Shown here: piece after piece, positions 10,406 to 19,827 of the stretch
Numbering within the stretch: the first letter of the stretch is position 1
Layout of the letters: every line of letters starts with the position of its first letter
From: Dimargaris cristalligena
Taxonomy: Eukaryota > Kickxellomycota > Dimargaritomycetes > Dimargaritales > Dimargaritaceae
Reading direction: 5' to 3'
Length of the DNA stretch: 22,639 nucleotides
Assembly (NCBI GenBank): GCA_027576995.1
Contig: JANBQC010000465.1
Span: 1-22,639 of the forward strand
Position numbers and translations under genes: made by a program
Notes under the pieces: model-generated
Databases searched by the model: none
What the model saw: the letters and a program-made list of their open reading frames with translations, nothing else
Told to the model about the DNA's origin: nothing

Positions 10406-10531
10406 TTAAACAGGCAGAGCAGACTTTCTTTCGGCGGAGGTGGAAATAGGGTATAGTATATGATCAATCAGCTGGTTCAACAATGATTCTCTGATAAATC
10501 GCGGATTGGCGATGCCCCCGAAACCGGCCAT
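10406..10531 (-). CDS. Hypothetical 41-residue ORF, possible upstream ORF or small gene
   Basis: A minus-strand open frame starts in a strong context (CACCATGG) and encodes 41 residues beginning MAGFGGIANPRFIRESLL. Unlike most spurious frames nearby it has a balanced amphipathic composition and no low-complexity run. It ends 230 bases before the transporter ATG on the same strand, so it could be an upstream ORF in a long transporter leader, a small independent gene, or chance. I recognise no family. Confidence 0.22.
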   Translation of the reverse strand: MAGFGGIANPRFIRESLLNQLIDHILYPISTSAERKSALPV

Positions 10532-10690
10532 GGTGTAACGTGTTGTAGCTGCCGCTGTTCCCCTGTACGGGATCATCATCTGCTGCACACGATACTAATA
10601 GCGCCACTGTGGTTGGCCCAATGACGCACACCAATGACGAAAATAACAATTTTACTAATAGTGGCAAAAATCCAGACCAAGGGGCGGTGA

Positions 10691-10696
10691 TTTATT
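10691..10696 (-). terminator. Possible poly(A) signal of the aldo-keto reductase gene
   Basis: Minus-strand AATAAA about 357 bases after the stop codon. It is a rather distant signal, so a nearer non-canonical one may be used. Confidence 0.3.
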
Positions 10697-11052
10697 GAGA
10701 GGGGCCAGACCGCCAAATATCCGAAGGGCTAAAGTAATCCAGAGGTTTCAGATGAGGAAGGAGGAGCACTCCTAGTATATCTTGTAGTAAGGGTATGTAG
10801 TCCACTAATGCCCACAGCCACTGTCACAAATCTGCGTTGCCATTAGCAGTCCCCTCACAACCCCTGGGGTTCCAAACCAAATTATCCATCTGAAACCGGC
10901 CACGGGTATAGTTGAAAGAAAAGCAGCCAGTGATTTGGTGCGAAATGGATAGGAAAAGACAGATATTGTGTCCAGCCCAATGTTTACTTACCCCGCCTTT
11001 GACATCTTCACAACCATTGCTAATAGTACCCCGACATGGAGAAGAAGGGAAG

Positions 11053-13342
11053 TTACATGACGTCCTTGGGGTCCCAACAGAACTTCTTGGGCAGGGTTTC
11101 GGATAAATTATCCAGGGCTTCCATATCCTAGGGATCCAATAAGTAGAAAGCATATCGTCGTAGCAAGTTGAGTATAGCGTACAGTGGAAAATCCAGGGTA
11201 AAACATATGTCCGATTAAGTGACTCCGCCCAAACTTACAGAGCAACTTCCTTGCGCAGGGTTGGTCAATTAGTGGACCCGGGCTGGGCCGTTTTTTTGCG
11301 CAATCCTCGTGAACAGCGACTAGGAATTGCACTCAACCTAACCACCTATGCCTGAATACCAAGTACCGACTTACCTCGGACGAAATCTCAATGTCGAAGC
11401 ACCGCAAATTATCGCGAATCCGATCGGGGTGGGTGGACTTCGGAATCACGACGGCCTGGTGCTGCAGGCCCCACCTGAGCAGCAAATGGGCTACCGTGGT
11501 TTGGTATTTACCAGCTAGCTCCTCCAGAAGCGGCACCGGAAACGTTCCATCTAGGAGTTCGCCTTGCCCCAGGCTTGAATAGGCCTGCAGTTGAATGCAG
11601 TGCTTTCGGCAGAACTGGGCGAGGTCGGGTTGTGCGTAGAGGGGGTGGTATTCTACCTGCAGCACACTGGGTGGCACAGCCGCCTGGGCTAGCAGCTCCT
11701 CCAAATGGCGAATTGTGTAGTTACTGACCCCGATATTCTTGACACGACCTTCATGGTACAGTTTCTCCAGCGCGCGCCAACTCCCCAGGCGATTGTCCCG
11801 GTTAATCGTGTTATGGAGAGCTACCTTTTGGGTACTGGTGGATCCATTAAATCCCAGGGTGTCCGCGTGTGGATAAAAACCAAGAAGGAAGTATTCCCAT
11901 CGGTTGCGTAAGGCCAAGTCCAAGTAATACCGACATACGACAATTGCTGTATATTAGACCATGTGCATGGACAATACCAACTGGGTTTGAGCAATAGCAT
12001 CGAGGGCCAAGTGTCCCAATAGGGGGAGATGGCTAAATGTGGTGGTCTACTCTAGAGTCAGTGATCACAAGCGTAAACAGGCATGGGAAATCGGGGAAAA
12101 GTGGAAGCGTTCGCTTTCCTTCTTTACCCCAGTCTGTCCTTGTCTACTATAACAATCTGGTCAGCCCTAGGGACTCTAAAATACAATGCCGGGGCTGGAT
12201 ATGTTTGCCAATTAGCGAAGTGCTTACCCGGGCCAGTGAATAAGGTAAAGGTCGATGTAATCAAGTTTCAGTTGCTCGAGGGATGCCAAGACGGCTGCAA
12301 AGGGGGGTTATGGTCAGATACCCGGGGGAAACAACATAGTAATTGATGTCAATTTAAGGGAACTTGATTTATGATAAATGCCGGACCAGGGTCGAAGTGG
12401 TTGGTTAACCAGCAAATCGTAGTACCGCGGCCCCAAGAAGAGTGCCAATACTCGGTTCTTCCACTTACCTTTGTAGCAGGCATCGAATCCTTGGTCGCGT
12501 GGGGCTGCCGGACAAAAATGCAGACTCCGTTAAATGAAATACTGTAGTGTTTAGGGTTATAATTTTGGTCAAAAGGATTTTATCCCCGATAGTACGAATC
12601 TGGCCGGCCCACCAATGAGACGGTGTTGCTAGGCTATTCCAACGGAATATTATGACCATACTTATATAAACATACCATTTGTAGAGTTTGATCCACGTAA
12701 GTGAATGGCACTTCAGAATGGTTACAATATGCAAAAAATAATAATCTACACGTACCTAATTTGCTAATTACAAAAATATCTTCACGCTTCACTCCAGATT
12801 CGACTTTATTCTGAAATATCTCCTGTAAAGTTGAGCCAATTAGGGCTTCATTTCTGTATACAGAGGCCGTATCTGTTATTCCGATATGGGTTAAAAAAAG
12901 ACGAACAAAATGAATGGATATCGAGTACACAAGTGTAGCCTAAATATGATACACAGGGGATTTCCAAGAAATTTGGGTGGACATAGGATTATTTCTGCTT
13001 GACTTACCTATTAGGCGGTAACCACTTTTGATGGCAGTTTTAATCACTTGGTCGATGGTTTCGGCATCTCTAATGCGATAAGTACCGACTTAAAAGGTAC
13101 CAGAAGTTGTGTGGAAGGATATATTACATTAACAAGTGATCCGTGGAGTTGCATAGAGGACTTGGCCAGTACGTTAACCCTGTATCACCACCACCACCAC
13201 CAGCTGCTGCTTTACGAAAAGGGGGTGGGGCATATGTAGTATTGTAGGGGTTCAACTTATTCCCCACAACGCGCAAGGGGGACTTACCACCGAACTGCGG
13301 AATCAACAGGCCATTGTTCAAGGTAAAGCTGTGGTCGGCCAT
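11053..13342 (-). CDS. Aldo-keto reductase, NAD(P)H-dependent
   Basis: Predicted 296-residue cytosolic aldo-keto reductase, the usual size for the family, which reduces aldehydes and ketones with NADPH on a (beta/alpha)8 barrel. Minus-strand exons: 13342-13288, 13088-13008, 12872-12756, 12504-12469, 12294-12228, 11834-11375, 11127-11053. All join in phase and rebuild a continuous family sequence. The catalytic tetrad is present: Asp46 and Tyr51 (DTASVY), Lys83 (ISKL), His116 (LIHWPG). Later landmarks are GVSNYTIRHLEELL, VEYHPL, QAYSSLGQG and VIPKS (cofactor phosphate region). The start has a CCCCATGGC context. Exon 4 is a microexon of 36 bases. Intron 1 uses an AAG acceptor, required to give IPQFGVGTYRIRD. 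Intron 5 is 393 bases and its sequence is open in the frame of exon 6, which could mislead an ORF caller. It resembles Gcy1/Ypr1-type reductases; substrate unknown. Confidence 0.94.
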
Positions 13343-13734
13343 GGGGCTAATGAGTTTATTGTTCTCAACTATATAAATTAGACACAAAAGTGAGTGGGTG
13401 GGGTATACGTAAGCTGACCAAAGTGCAGTTCTAAACGGAACATGAAGTAAGTGACAAGCGCAGGTTCTAAAAATGCATGCATCGAGTAAGGGAACCGCAG
13501 TAGTCTGGGTAGGAGAAGAGCAGGAAAGGTTGAATGAGATGGCCCAAAGCTCTTCTGCCCTATGCATCCGCACCTCCCCTCTTCCAACCTTATTTACTAT
13601 CCACCATAGTCCACTCTTGTCACCCCCATACTAATTAGTACTCAATTGACCATTTCAGTGGACCGTCTTTCAACTCCCCCATCGGCATTACTACCTACTC
13701 CGTTAACCCTTTGGCAATCCACCGGTGTTTTTCC
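13343..13734. promoter_or_regulatory. Divergent promoter region between the reductase and RQT4
   Basis: The reductase (minus) and RQT4 (plus) start codons face away from each other with 392 bases between them, so this stretch should hold both promoters. The side next to RQT4 (13570-13734) is C/T-rich on the RQT4 sense strand. I see no clear TATA box or recognised factor site. Short open frames here are not credible genes. Confidence 0.5.
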
Positions 13735-15606
13735 ATGCCCCCCAAGGCCACCACCAACTCCAGCGCTCGCGAATGGGCCGCCGGTGAATTAGCCCAACGG
13801 CTCAGCTTGCCCCAGCAAGACGCCGACCCCATGGCCCAATATTTGACGGGATTGGCCAGTGCTGAAGAATTAAATACCCAACTGCGGGATATTCTCGGCC
13901 CCAGTCCGGCCACCACAGAGTTTGCCCGTGAATTCGCCCGGCGGCGGTTTCCGGCCTCCGCCTCAGCTTCGACCACCCCTACTCCCGCGAGTCTTCTCCC
14001 GGCTGTGGGCAAAAGTCGGTCGCATTTGGGGGGTACCTCCGCCGCCGCATCATCACTATCGGTCCAACTTGATAAACGAATCAGCCTGGAGAACCTCCAT
14101 GTACATGCCAAGTAAGTATAGGGGGGCACCATGTCCACACCCGAGGTAGTCTACTGATAAGAACGGTTTTTTTGGATAACGAATTGATCCCAAGTCCGCC
14201 GTCCGCGATGCAGAGAGAGAGAGAGAAAACGCACCCTTATAGAGACTGTCGAAGACTAAGCCACCTAATGACTGATAAGCTAATTCTCACTGGTTTACCC
14301 TGCCGACTATTCTCCATTTGCTAGTAGTAACGCCAACAAAGGGAAAGGGGCCGCCCGAAGCCACTCCAATTTATCTGTGACGGTAGTCAGCAATTCCGAC
14401 TCCGCTAGTGCGGGTTCGAAAAAGCCCAAGAAAAAAGATTCGGCGAATAAATCGAACATGTCCGTGACTGACGTTTGGAGCGAAGCCCAGATTGAGAAAC
14501 TTAAACTAAAGGCCAATCGCCCACCTTGTACTTGTGAAGGTAAAACCACCCCCCTACTCATTCACATTTACCACTCCAAAAGTGCATTCGGCCCTCCTCA
14601 CCACCCACTATTAATATGTTCGTGATTATAGCCAATCTAACCTTAACATTTACTGGACCCACCCACATTTAAATACCATTGCCCCCCTCCCCCACTTTAC
14701 ACCATTTAATCATTAGCGGTGGCCCATGCCCTCCTTCGAAACTGTATCCAATGTGGCCGAATTGTATGTGTCAAGGAAGGTCCCGGTCCCTGTCTAACCT
14801 GCGGCCACCTTATTATCCCCAAGCAACATGAGCAGCTGATGAAAGCATCTCGCCTCGCCCAGGCCCAAGGCCAACAGGACGATGTCGATAGTGCCTTGGA
14901 TTCCCATCTCATCGAGGATGATTCTCCCCCACTAGACGCTGCGTTACAGGAAGCCCGGGCCCGCAAGGACCGCCTACTCGACTACGATCGCACCAGTGCC
15001 CACCGTACGCAGGTGATTGACCAAGTCTCGGATTTCCAAGGTCCGTCGGCCGAGACCGCCGATATACAGTGGCTGACCCCCCAGGAGAAAATCGAGGCCC
15101 AGCGCCAGCAGCAACTACGGGCCAAACGGGCCACCGAATTAGAAGAACAGCAGCGGCGGGGCGTGCAAGTACTGACCATTGATTTGAAGTCCCACCAAAT
15201 CAGTCGACGGACCCTGGTGGACCGCGATTTGGACCACCAGCCCAAACCGGTCCGGGATCCGCTGGCCTCGTCCAATCGACCCAGCGAGGTCGGTGGCTTT
15301 GCCGAGGGTGCTGGTGGTGGTTCTGGTAGCGGAGGAGGAGAAGCTGATACCCGCCATGTGGACTGGTCCCCAGCCACGGTGTCGATGCCAGCGCCCGATA
15401 CTACCGGTAGGAATCAAGGTACTGGGTATTTCGCTAATAACCCTCTGTTAGGTACACTAGGGGCACCCAAATTTATCGAAAAGCGCTCGGATAGCGATGA
15501 TGATGATGCCGATACTGATGGAGGCAATGCGAAGTCCACCAAACAGGCCGGTACCGGCAAGCCGCGGTCTAAGAAAACGAAACCCAAGCTCTCGAAGCGG
15601 TCCTAA
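13735..15606 (+). CDS. RQT4: TRIP4/ASC-1-type C2HC5 zinc-finger protein, Rqt4 of the ribosome quality-control trigger complex
   Basis: Predicted 492-residue homologue of human TRIP4 (ASC-1 complex) and yeast Rqt4, a subunit of the RQT complex that, with the Slh1/ASCC3 helicase, splits collided ribosomes on stalled mRNA. Exons 13735-14111, 14328-14539 and 14717-15606 join in phase. Residues 5-65 form the helical N-terminal TRIP4 domain. The zf-C2HC5 finger is complete: Cys193, Cys195, His200, Cys206, Cys209, Cys214, Cys222, Cys225, built across intron 2 (CTCE|AVAHALLRN). Near residues 310-365 are WLTPQEKIEAQRQQQLRAKR and VLTIDLKSHQISRRTL, the conserved basic region after the finger. A Gly/Ser-rich linker and an acidic run precede a Lys-rich tail. 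I see no C-terminal ASCH domain, which human TRIP4 has. The ATG at 13735 (MPPKATT) fits better than one 24 bases upstream. Confidence 0.9.
14213..14226. repeat. (GA)n microsatellite in RQT4 intron 1
   Basis: Alternating AG/GA run of about 14 bases inside intron 1. No function inferred. Confidence 0.85.
14321..14327 (+). promoter_or_regulatory. Tandem NAGNAG splice acceptor of RQT4 intron 1
   Basis: The intron end reads CTAGTAG. Splicing after the first AG (14324) or the second (14327) keeps the frame: Asn-Ser-Asn-Ala or Asn-Asn-Ala. The two isoforms would differ by one residue in a linker between the N-terminal domain and the zinc finger. Confidence 0.6.
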
Positions 15607-16201
15607 AGATCCGGGCATGGGAATATTCTCTTTCATACTTAACTTGTGGGGTGCACATGGACTTAAATTGGAGTTCGCTACTCTGAAGTATGCATGGGGC
15701 TGCTGTCAAATGTAATAAACCTATTTTTACCCTTGTACATATTTTTTGATCTTGTACGACCCCTCAGAAGAACTGCAGTGGTAAAATATACGTCCGCCCT
15801 CTAGTAAATTGTCGGGTTTGGTTATCTGGGCTTCCATTAGTCTGCGTTTAGGTGACTACCCTAGTCGGCCTACTAACCTGATAGACCACATGCATTTATA
15901 CACACGCATATATGTAAGTGGGATAGGGACTATAGGGTTTGATAAAACAGTATTGCCCCCGCTTAACAGAAGAAAACAAATCGACCGTGGTGTTTATTCG
16001 AAATACTATAACCAGAATGCCCCTGGTAGGGAGATGGGCGGGAAAAACTGGATGTTAATTTCAGGGAAAAGCCATACAGCGACTAGTCCGAAGTAAGGAT
16101 ACCCGACCTTCACATCCCTAATACAAAGATCATGGGCCAATGCATACAAGAAAAAGGGATTTAAGGAAAGAAAAAAATGGACATCGTCCTTGGCCCACCC
16201 T
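15607..16201. other. Convergent intergenic region between RQT4 and RPT2
   Basis: The two genes end toward each other. A plus-strand AATAAA at 15714-15719, 108 bases after the RQT4 stop, and a minus-strand AATAAA at 15998-15993, about 205 bases after the RPT2 stop, fit two separate 3' ends without overlap. No gene is recognised. Confidence 0.6.
15714..15719 (+). terminator. Poly(A) signal of RQT4
   Basis: AATAAA 108 bases downstream of the RQT4 stop codon, followed by T-rich sequence. Confidence 0.5.
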
Positions 16202-18102
16202 CTACAGATATAGACCCTCTGGGGTACCCTCGGTCTTGCGGTACAGCACCTTGTCCTTCGCCTTACGGAAATCATCGGCCACGACCTTCATACGGCGTTC
16301 CCGCAGAGCCAGCAGACCGGCTTCGGAGCAGACGGCCTTAATATCGGCGCCCGACAGGTCGTCTTTGGACATGACGAACTCCTCGAGGTCCACGTCGTCG
16401 GCCAGCGTCATACGACTGGTATGGATGTTAAAAATGCGGCGCTTCGTCTTGACATCGGGCAGGGGGAACTCGATCTTACGGTCAATACGACCGGGCCGGA
16501 TCAGCGCTGGGTCGAGGGTTTCTATTTGATTGGTGGCCATGATTACTTTGACGTCGCCCCGGGAATCAAACCCGTCCAGTTGGTTGAGCAGTTCCAACAT
16601 GGTCCGTTGGATTTCACGCTCACCGCCCGAGTTGGAGTCGTACCGCTTGGTACCCACCGCATCAATCTCGTCGATAAACACAATGGAGGGGGCGTTTTCT
16701 TCGGCTACCCGGAAGAGTTCGCGCACCAGTTTGGGGCCGTCACCCAGGTATTTTTGGATGAGTTCGGACCCGACCACCCGAAGAAAAGTAGCCGATGTCT
16801 GGTTGGCCACCGCCTTGGCGAGCAGGGTCTTGCCTGTACCGGGCACACCGTACAGAATAACTCCCTTGGGGGGTTTGATGCCCATTTCCTCGTACAATTC
16901 AGGATGGGTTAGGGGAAGTTCGACGGATTCTTTGATTTCCTGAATCTGCTGATCAAGACCACCAATGTCAGCGTAGGACTCGGTGGGGGCCTTGTCAAGC
17001 TTCATGACGCTGACCATAGGGTCGGTGTCGTTCTGGAGCACCCCGATGATGGACATGGTCTTGTTGTGCAGGAGTACCGAGCAGCCGGGCTCCAGAAGGT
17101 CCTTGTCCACGAAGGACAGCATATTCACGTAATACTCGGGGCCGGAGGAGGTGGACACGATAGCGTGGTGGTCGTCGATGACTTCTTCCAGGGAACCTAC
17201 GGCCATGGGGGAGCCACGCAGGTCGTCCAGGCGCGTACGTTCCTCCTGGTTCTTTTCTTCACGGGGCTTCAGTCTCTCCTGCTTCTCTACGAACTCGGCC
17301 TCCATTAGCAGGTAGTCTTGAATCCGCTCCATCTTGAGCAGTTTAAGGCCGCATCGGGTAGTGGGGAACACTGTAGCATAGGTGGCGGGGAAAGGGCGCG
17401 AAATGCCAATTTGGGGGTTAATATTTATAGTGAATGTCCCGGGAAACCGCGCTCAACATAATGGGGCTAATTGCCCTTAATAAAATACAAATAGGTATAA
17501 AGAGGGCGTGTTTGGGGAGTATAGTTGCATCGATGAGACGTACCTTGCGGGAGTTTCGCGGCAGAGTCGGGGCCCTTCTTCTTCTTCTTCTTGCCGATAT
17601 CGGTAGGGATAGGGGGTTCCCACTTCTTCTTTTGCTCCTGTTTTTGTTAGAAAGATCCCAAATTATCGGGGCAGGGTTAATATTATATACCGATAAGGCA
17701 AGGTACCTTGAATGCGTTGGTGTGTCGTGTAGTACTCGTGCGCGAGAAGGATGGTACAATAAAAGGGGGGGAACTACTGCGTATGCGATGCTGCTCCAAT
17801 AAGAGGGTATACTATAGGGGAAAGGTGGGCGTCGTATTACCTGCTTCTTGCGGTCCTGGCCATTTTGGCCGTCAAAGCCTGATTGAGCGTTACCCTATAC
17901 ATGGAGACGATTACAAAGACGTTTAATGAAGGAGTAATGCGTAAGTGGCGAGTGAGATGGGGGCATACTGTAACAAAGCGCCGGGGTGCATAAAGACATG
18001 GGTCAATTAGACTCATCCCTGAAGCCCGACTTAGTAGAGCAATGGTTCATTCTTTGGACATGCGGGAGCGGGATACTCTCCGAGGCTAAAAGAACCTACC
18101 AT
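16202..18102 (-). CDS. RPT2: 26S proteasome regulatory ATPase Rpt2 (PSMC1)
   Basis: Predicted 439-residue AAA+ ATPase of the 19S cap (yeast 437, human 440), which unfolds substrates and opens the 20S gate. Minus-strand exons: 18102-18100 (only the ATG), 17894-17841, 17637-17544, 17370-16202. The start follows from protein logic: the ATG is directly followed by a GTAGGT donor, and the acceptor TATAG at 17895 opens [18 protein letters not shown]. The resulting MGNAQS is a classic N-myristoylation signal, as known for Rpt2. Then come a Lys-rich stretch ([17 protein letters not shown]), coiled coil (about 55-110), OB domain, Walker A GVPGTGKT (225-232; many relatives have GPPGTGKT), Walker B VFIDEID (281-287), arginine-finger region RPGRIDR (342-348) and C-terminal LYL, the HbYX motif that docks into the 20S ring. 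Most of the gene (exon 4) is one 1169-base exon. Confidence 0.96.
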
Positions 18103-18548
18103 ATTGGTGATAAATATAACACAAAGAGCGGGTGTCGGCGAGGGTAGGTTGGGTTAGGTTAGATTGAAAGAGGGGGATGAAAATAAGCAAACGAGAATCA
18201 GAAACTGAACAAACGTAGCAGAAAAGAATACACGATGGGCAGAGAAAGGATGAACTGAAGCTGGAAGTGGAATGTGAATGCAAGCCAAGCTATATGCGGT
18301 TCGAATAGACCAGAAGAGACTGGTCGAAGCAGTGGTTGACCACACAGTGCAGCCAGATTAGCCGAGGAACCCATGCTTGCGGAGTTCTGTGTAAAAACCA
18401 TTGGTTCATACGGAATGGGCCTGAGATACCCACCGCACCATAGTGGGGCCCCAAGTGCCGCTTACAAATACCAATCCCCCGGGCTAATACCTAGAAGCCA
18501 ACCTCTCCTACTTTAGGCCATAGTGGGTGACTAAACAATACATCCCTA
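18103..18548. other. RPT2 promoter region
   Basis: On the minus strand this stretch precedes the RPT2 ATG. It is gene-free by my reading; the open frames are short and T-rich. I looked for the yeast Rpn4 proteasome element (GGTGGCAAA) and did not find it. A TATATTTAT run lies just before the ATG on the sense strand. A short telomere-like phrase at about 18150-18165 is too short to mean anything. Confidence 0.5.
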
Positions 18549-19192
18549 TGTTGTGGCCGGGCCTGCTTAATCTCTAATAGCATATCCCGGCCAAACTATT
18601 TTTAGTTTAGAAAAGATGAAGAACATCACCGAAGGTCAGTCTTCATCTTTTCCCACCCATTTATAAGCCATTCGATGGCTAGGCCGTTTTTCCAGTATTC
18701 TATATTCTATATTCAATATTCAGTAGTCAGTAGTCAGTAGTCATAGTTTTTATTCATAACTCGAGGATCTTGTAGTTATAGAAGTCTGGGGCATATCCCC
18801 AGACTTAGTACCTTCAAAGCCGCCAACATTGGTGGTCTTCTTTATTACATTTCATATAAATACCCGTTGGGTATTCTCCTAATAAACAGGCAGTTTTTAC
18901 ATTAAGTATAGTTTACCAGTTAGTTATTTCGATCCACCGGTCTTGCTCTATCCCTGTCATCTATTTGGCCCAAGCCCATTCATTGTGCCTTATCTGCCAT
19001 ACATTAGAAGGATCCCTGTGTGATCCCCGGTTGCCCTAGTTGTCCCTATCTGAAGATCAGATAAGAATTATCCCCGCCGAGTGCGTGTTTTCCTTAGTTA
19101 GTTAGTTTTTCCACCAGACCGAGACTGCTCCAGTCGGCCCTGATAAGGTTATCAGGCTATATTACCTTGTGGTATTAAGTGCGACCACAACA
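18549..19192 (+). mobile_element. Hairpin-rich 644-bp element, likely solo LTR
   Basis: The element starts TGTTGTGG and ends CCACAACA, perfect 8-bp inverted ends with the TG..CA rule of LTRs, and is flanked on both sides by CCTA (18545-18548 and 19193-19196), a 4-bp target duplication. Inside is an LTR-like arrangement: TATAAATA at about 18855 and AATAAA at about 18881-18886. No protein is coded and no primer-binding site follows, so a solo LTR left by recombination fits best. It also contains many exact hairpins, listed under findings, and 7-bp tandem repeats (GTAGTCA, 18723-18743). A non-autonomous inverted-repeat element is an alternative. The orientation rests only on TATA and AATAAA order. 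Confidence 0.6.
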
Positions 19193-19827
19193 CCTAGATG
19201 ATTTAACACACTCCCCCTGAAAACCGATGGCTACAAGTTAGGCTTAGCAATAGCATGGTAAACCGATTTTAGCCGACCTAGCCTGCTGAAATAGTCCAGC
19301 CTGAATTTCAATTTTATCAGAGACATCAAGTTGAAGAGTGCTGTTCTGCCGAGCCTTGGTTGAAAATGACGCCTTGCCATCTGATGTAACCCCTTTAACT
19401 ATTTGGGAAAGGTATCCAAGTACATTAGGTTTTATTAAAGTATGGCAACCCGTGGTCGTTTTGCCGGCACTTATAATTTAGTTGGGGCCATATAAACCTA
19501 TCTACCCCCCTACCTAGTTTACTGGTCTTTCAAGAAACACTGTTGCTAGTGACCGGACTTAGGGTTTCTATGGAAAGGGCACAGCACCACACAATCCGAC
19601 CCTGGTAGGTAAGTCAGCCATAGCGCTCTCCATCAGCCAATTTTGGCGTTATTCATACGTCCCATTTTTCCTGATCTCCAATTCATATTTTCACCAAAAT
19701 GCCATGTGTGTTATCTCCCAGTGTCTTGGCCTAGCTATCTTGGTTAAAAATTACATTGAGAATTTTCGCTATTCGTTAGGTTGGTCAAAAATATGAAAAA
19801 ATAGAGCAGAGTGCAATATGTACGAAT
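19193..19827. other. TPA1 3' flank, no gene recognised
   Basis: This lies between the LTR-like element and the TPA1 stop. A minus-strand AATAAA at 19436-19431, about 390 bases after the stop, is a possible poly(A) signal. A minus-strand open frame at about 19240-19450 contains a VLGY phrase that only loosely recalls retroelement RNase H; I do not call it. Confidence 0.5.

Larger units (their letters stand above)
10176..11052. other. Intergenic: transporter promoter and reductase 3' region
   Basis: The reductase gene stops at 11053 and the transporter starts at 10175, both on the minus strand. The 150 bases before the transporter ATG are pyrimidine-rich on the sense strand, as is common in fungal promoters and 5' leaders. 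One small open frame is listed separately. Nothing else is recognised. Confidence 0.6.

Noticed and set aside
11835..11923. N-terminal extension of reductase exon 6 (open frame upstream of 11834)
   Set aside because: Joining the LIHWPG exon in phase requires the acceptor at 11835; the extension has no family similarity.
18145..18165. Telomere-like phrase GGGTTAGGTTAG
   Set aside because: Less than two repeat units, within an ordinary intergenic region.
18280..18310. GGTTCGAAT, like a tRNA T-loop
   Set aside because: The flanking bases do not form a T-stem and no acceptor or anticodon stem can be built.
19205..19220. Minus-strand polypurine run (CAGGGGGAG) followed by TGTGTT, like the start of a copia-type 3' LTR
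   Set aside because: The better-supported element ends at 19192 with exact inverted ends and a CCTA duplication, and the upstream frame shows no convincing RNase H motif.
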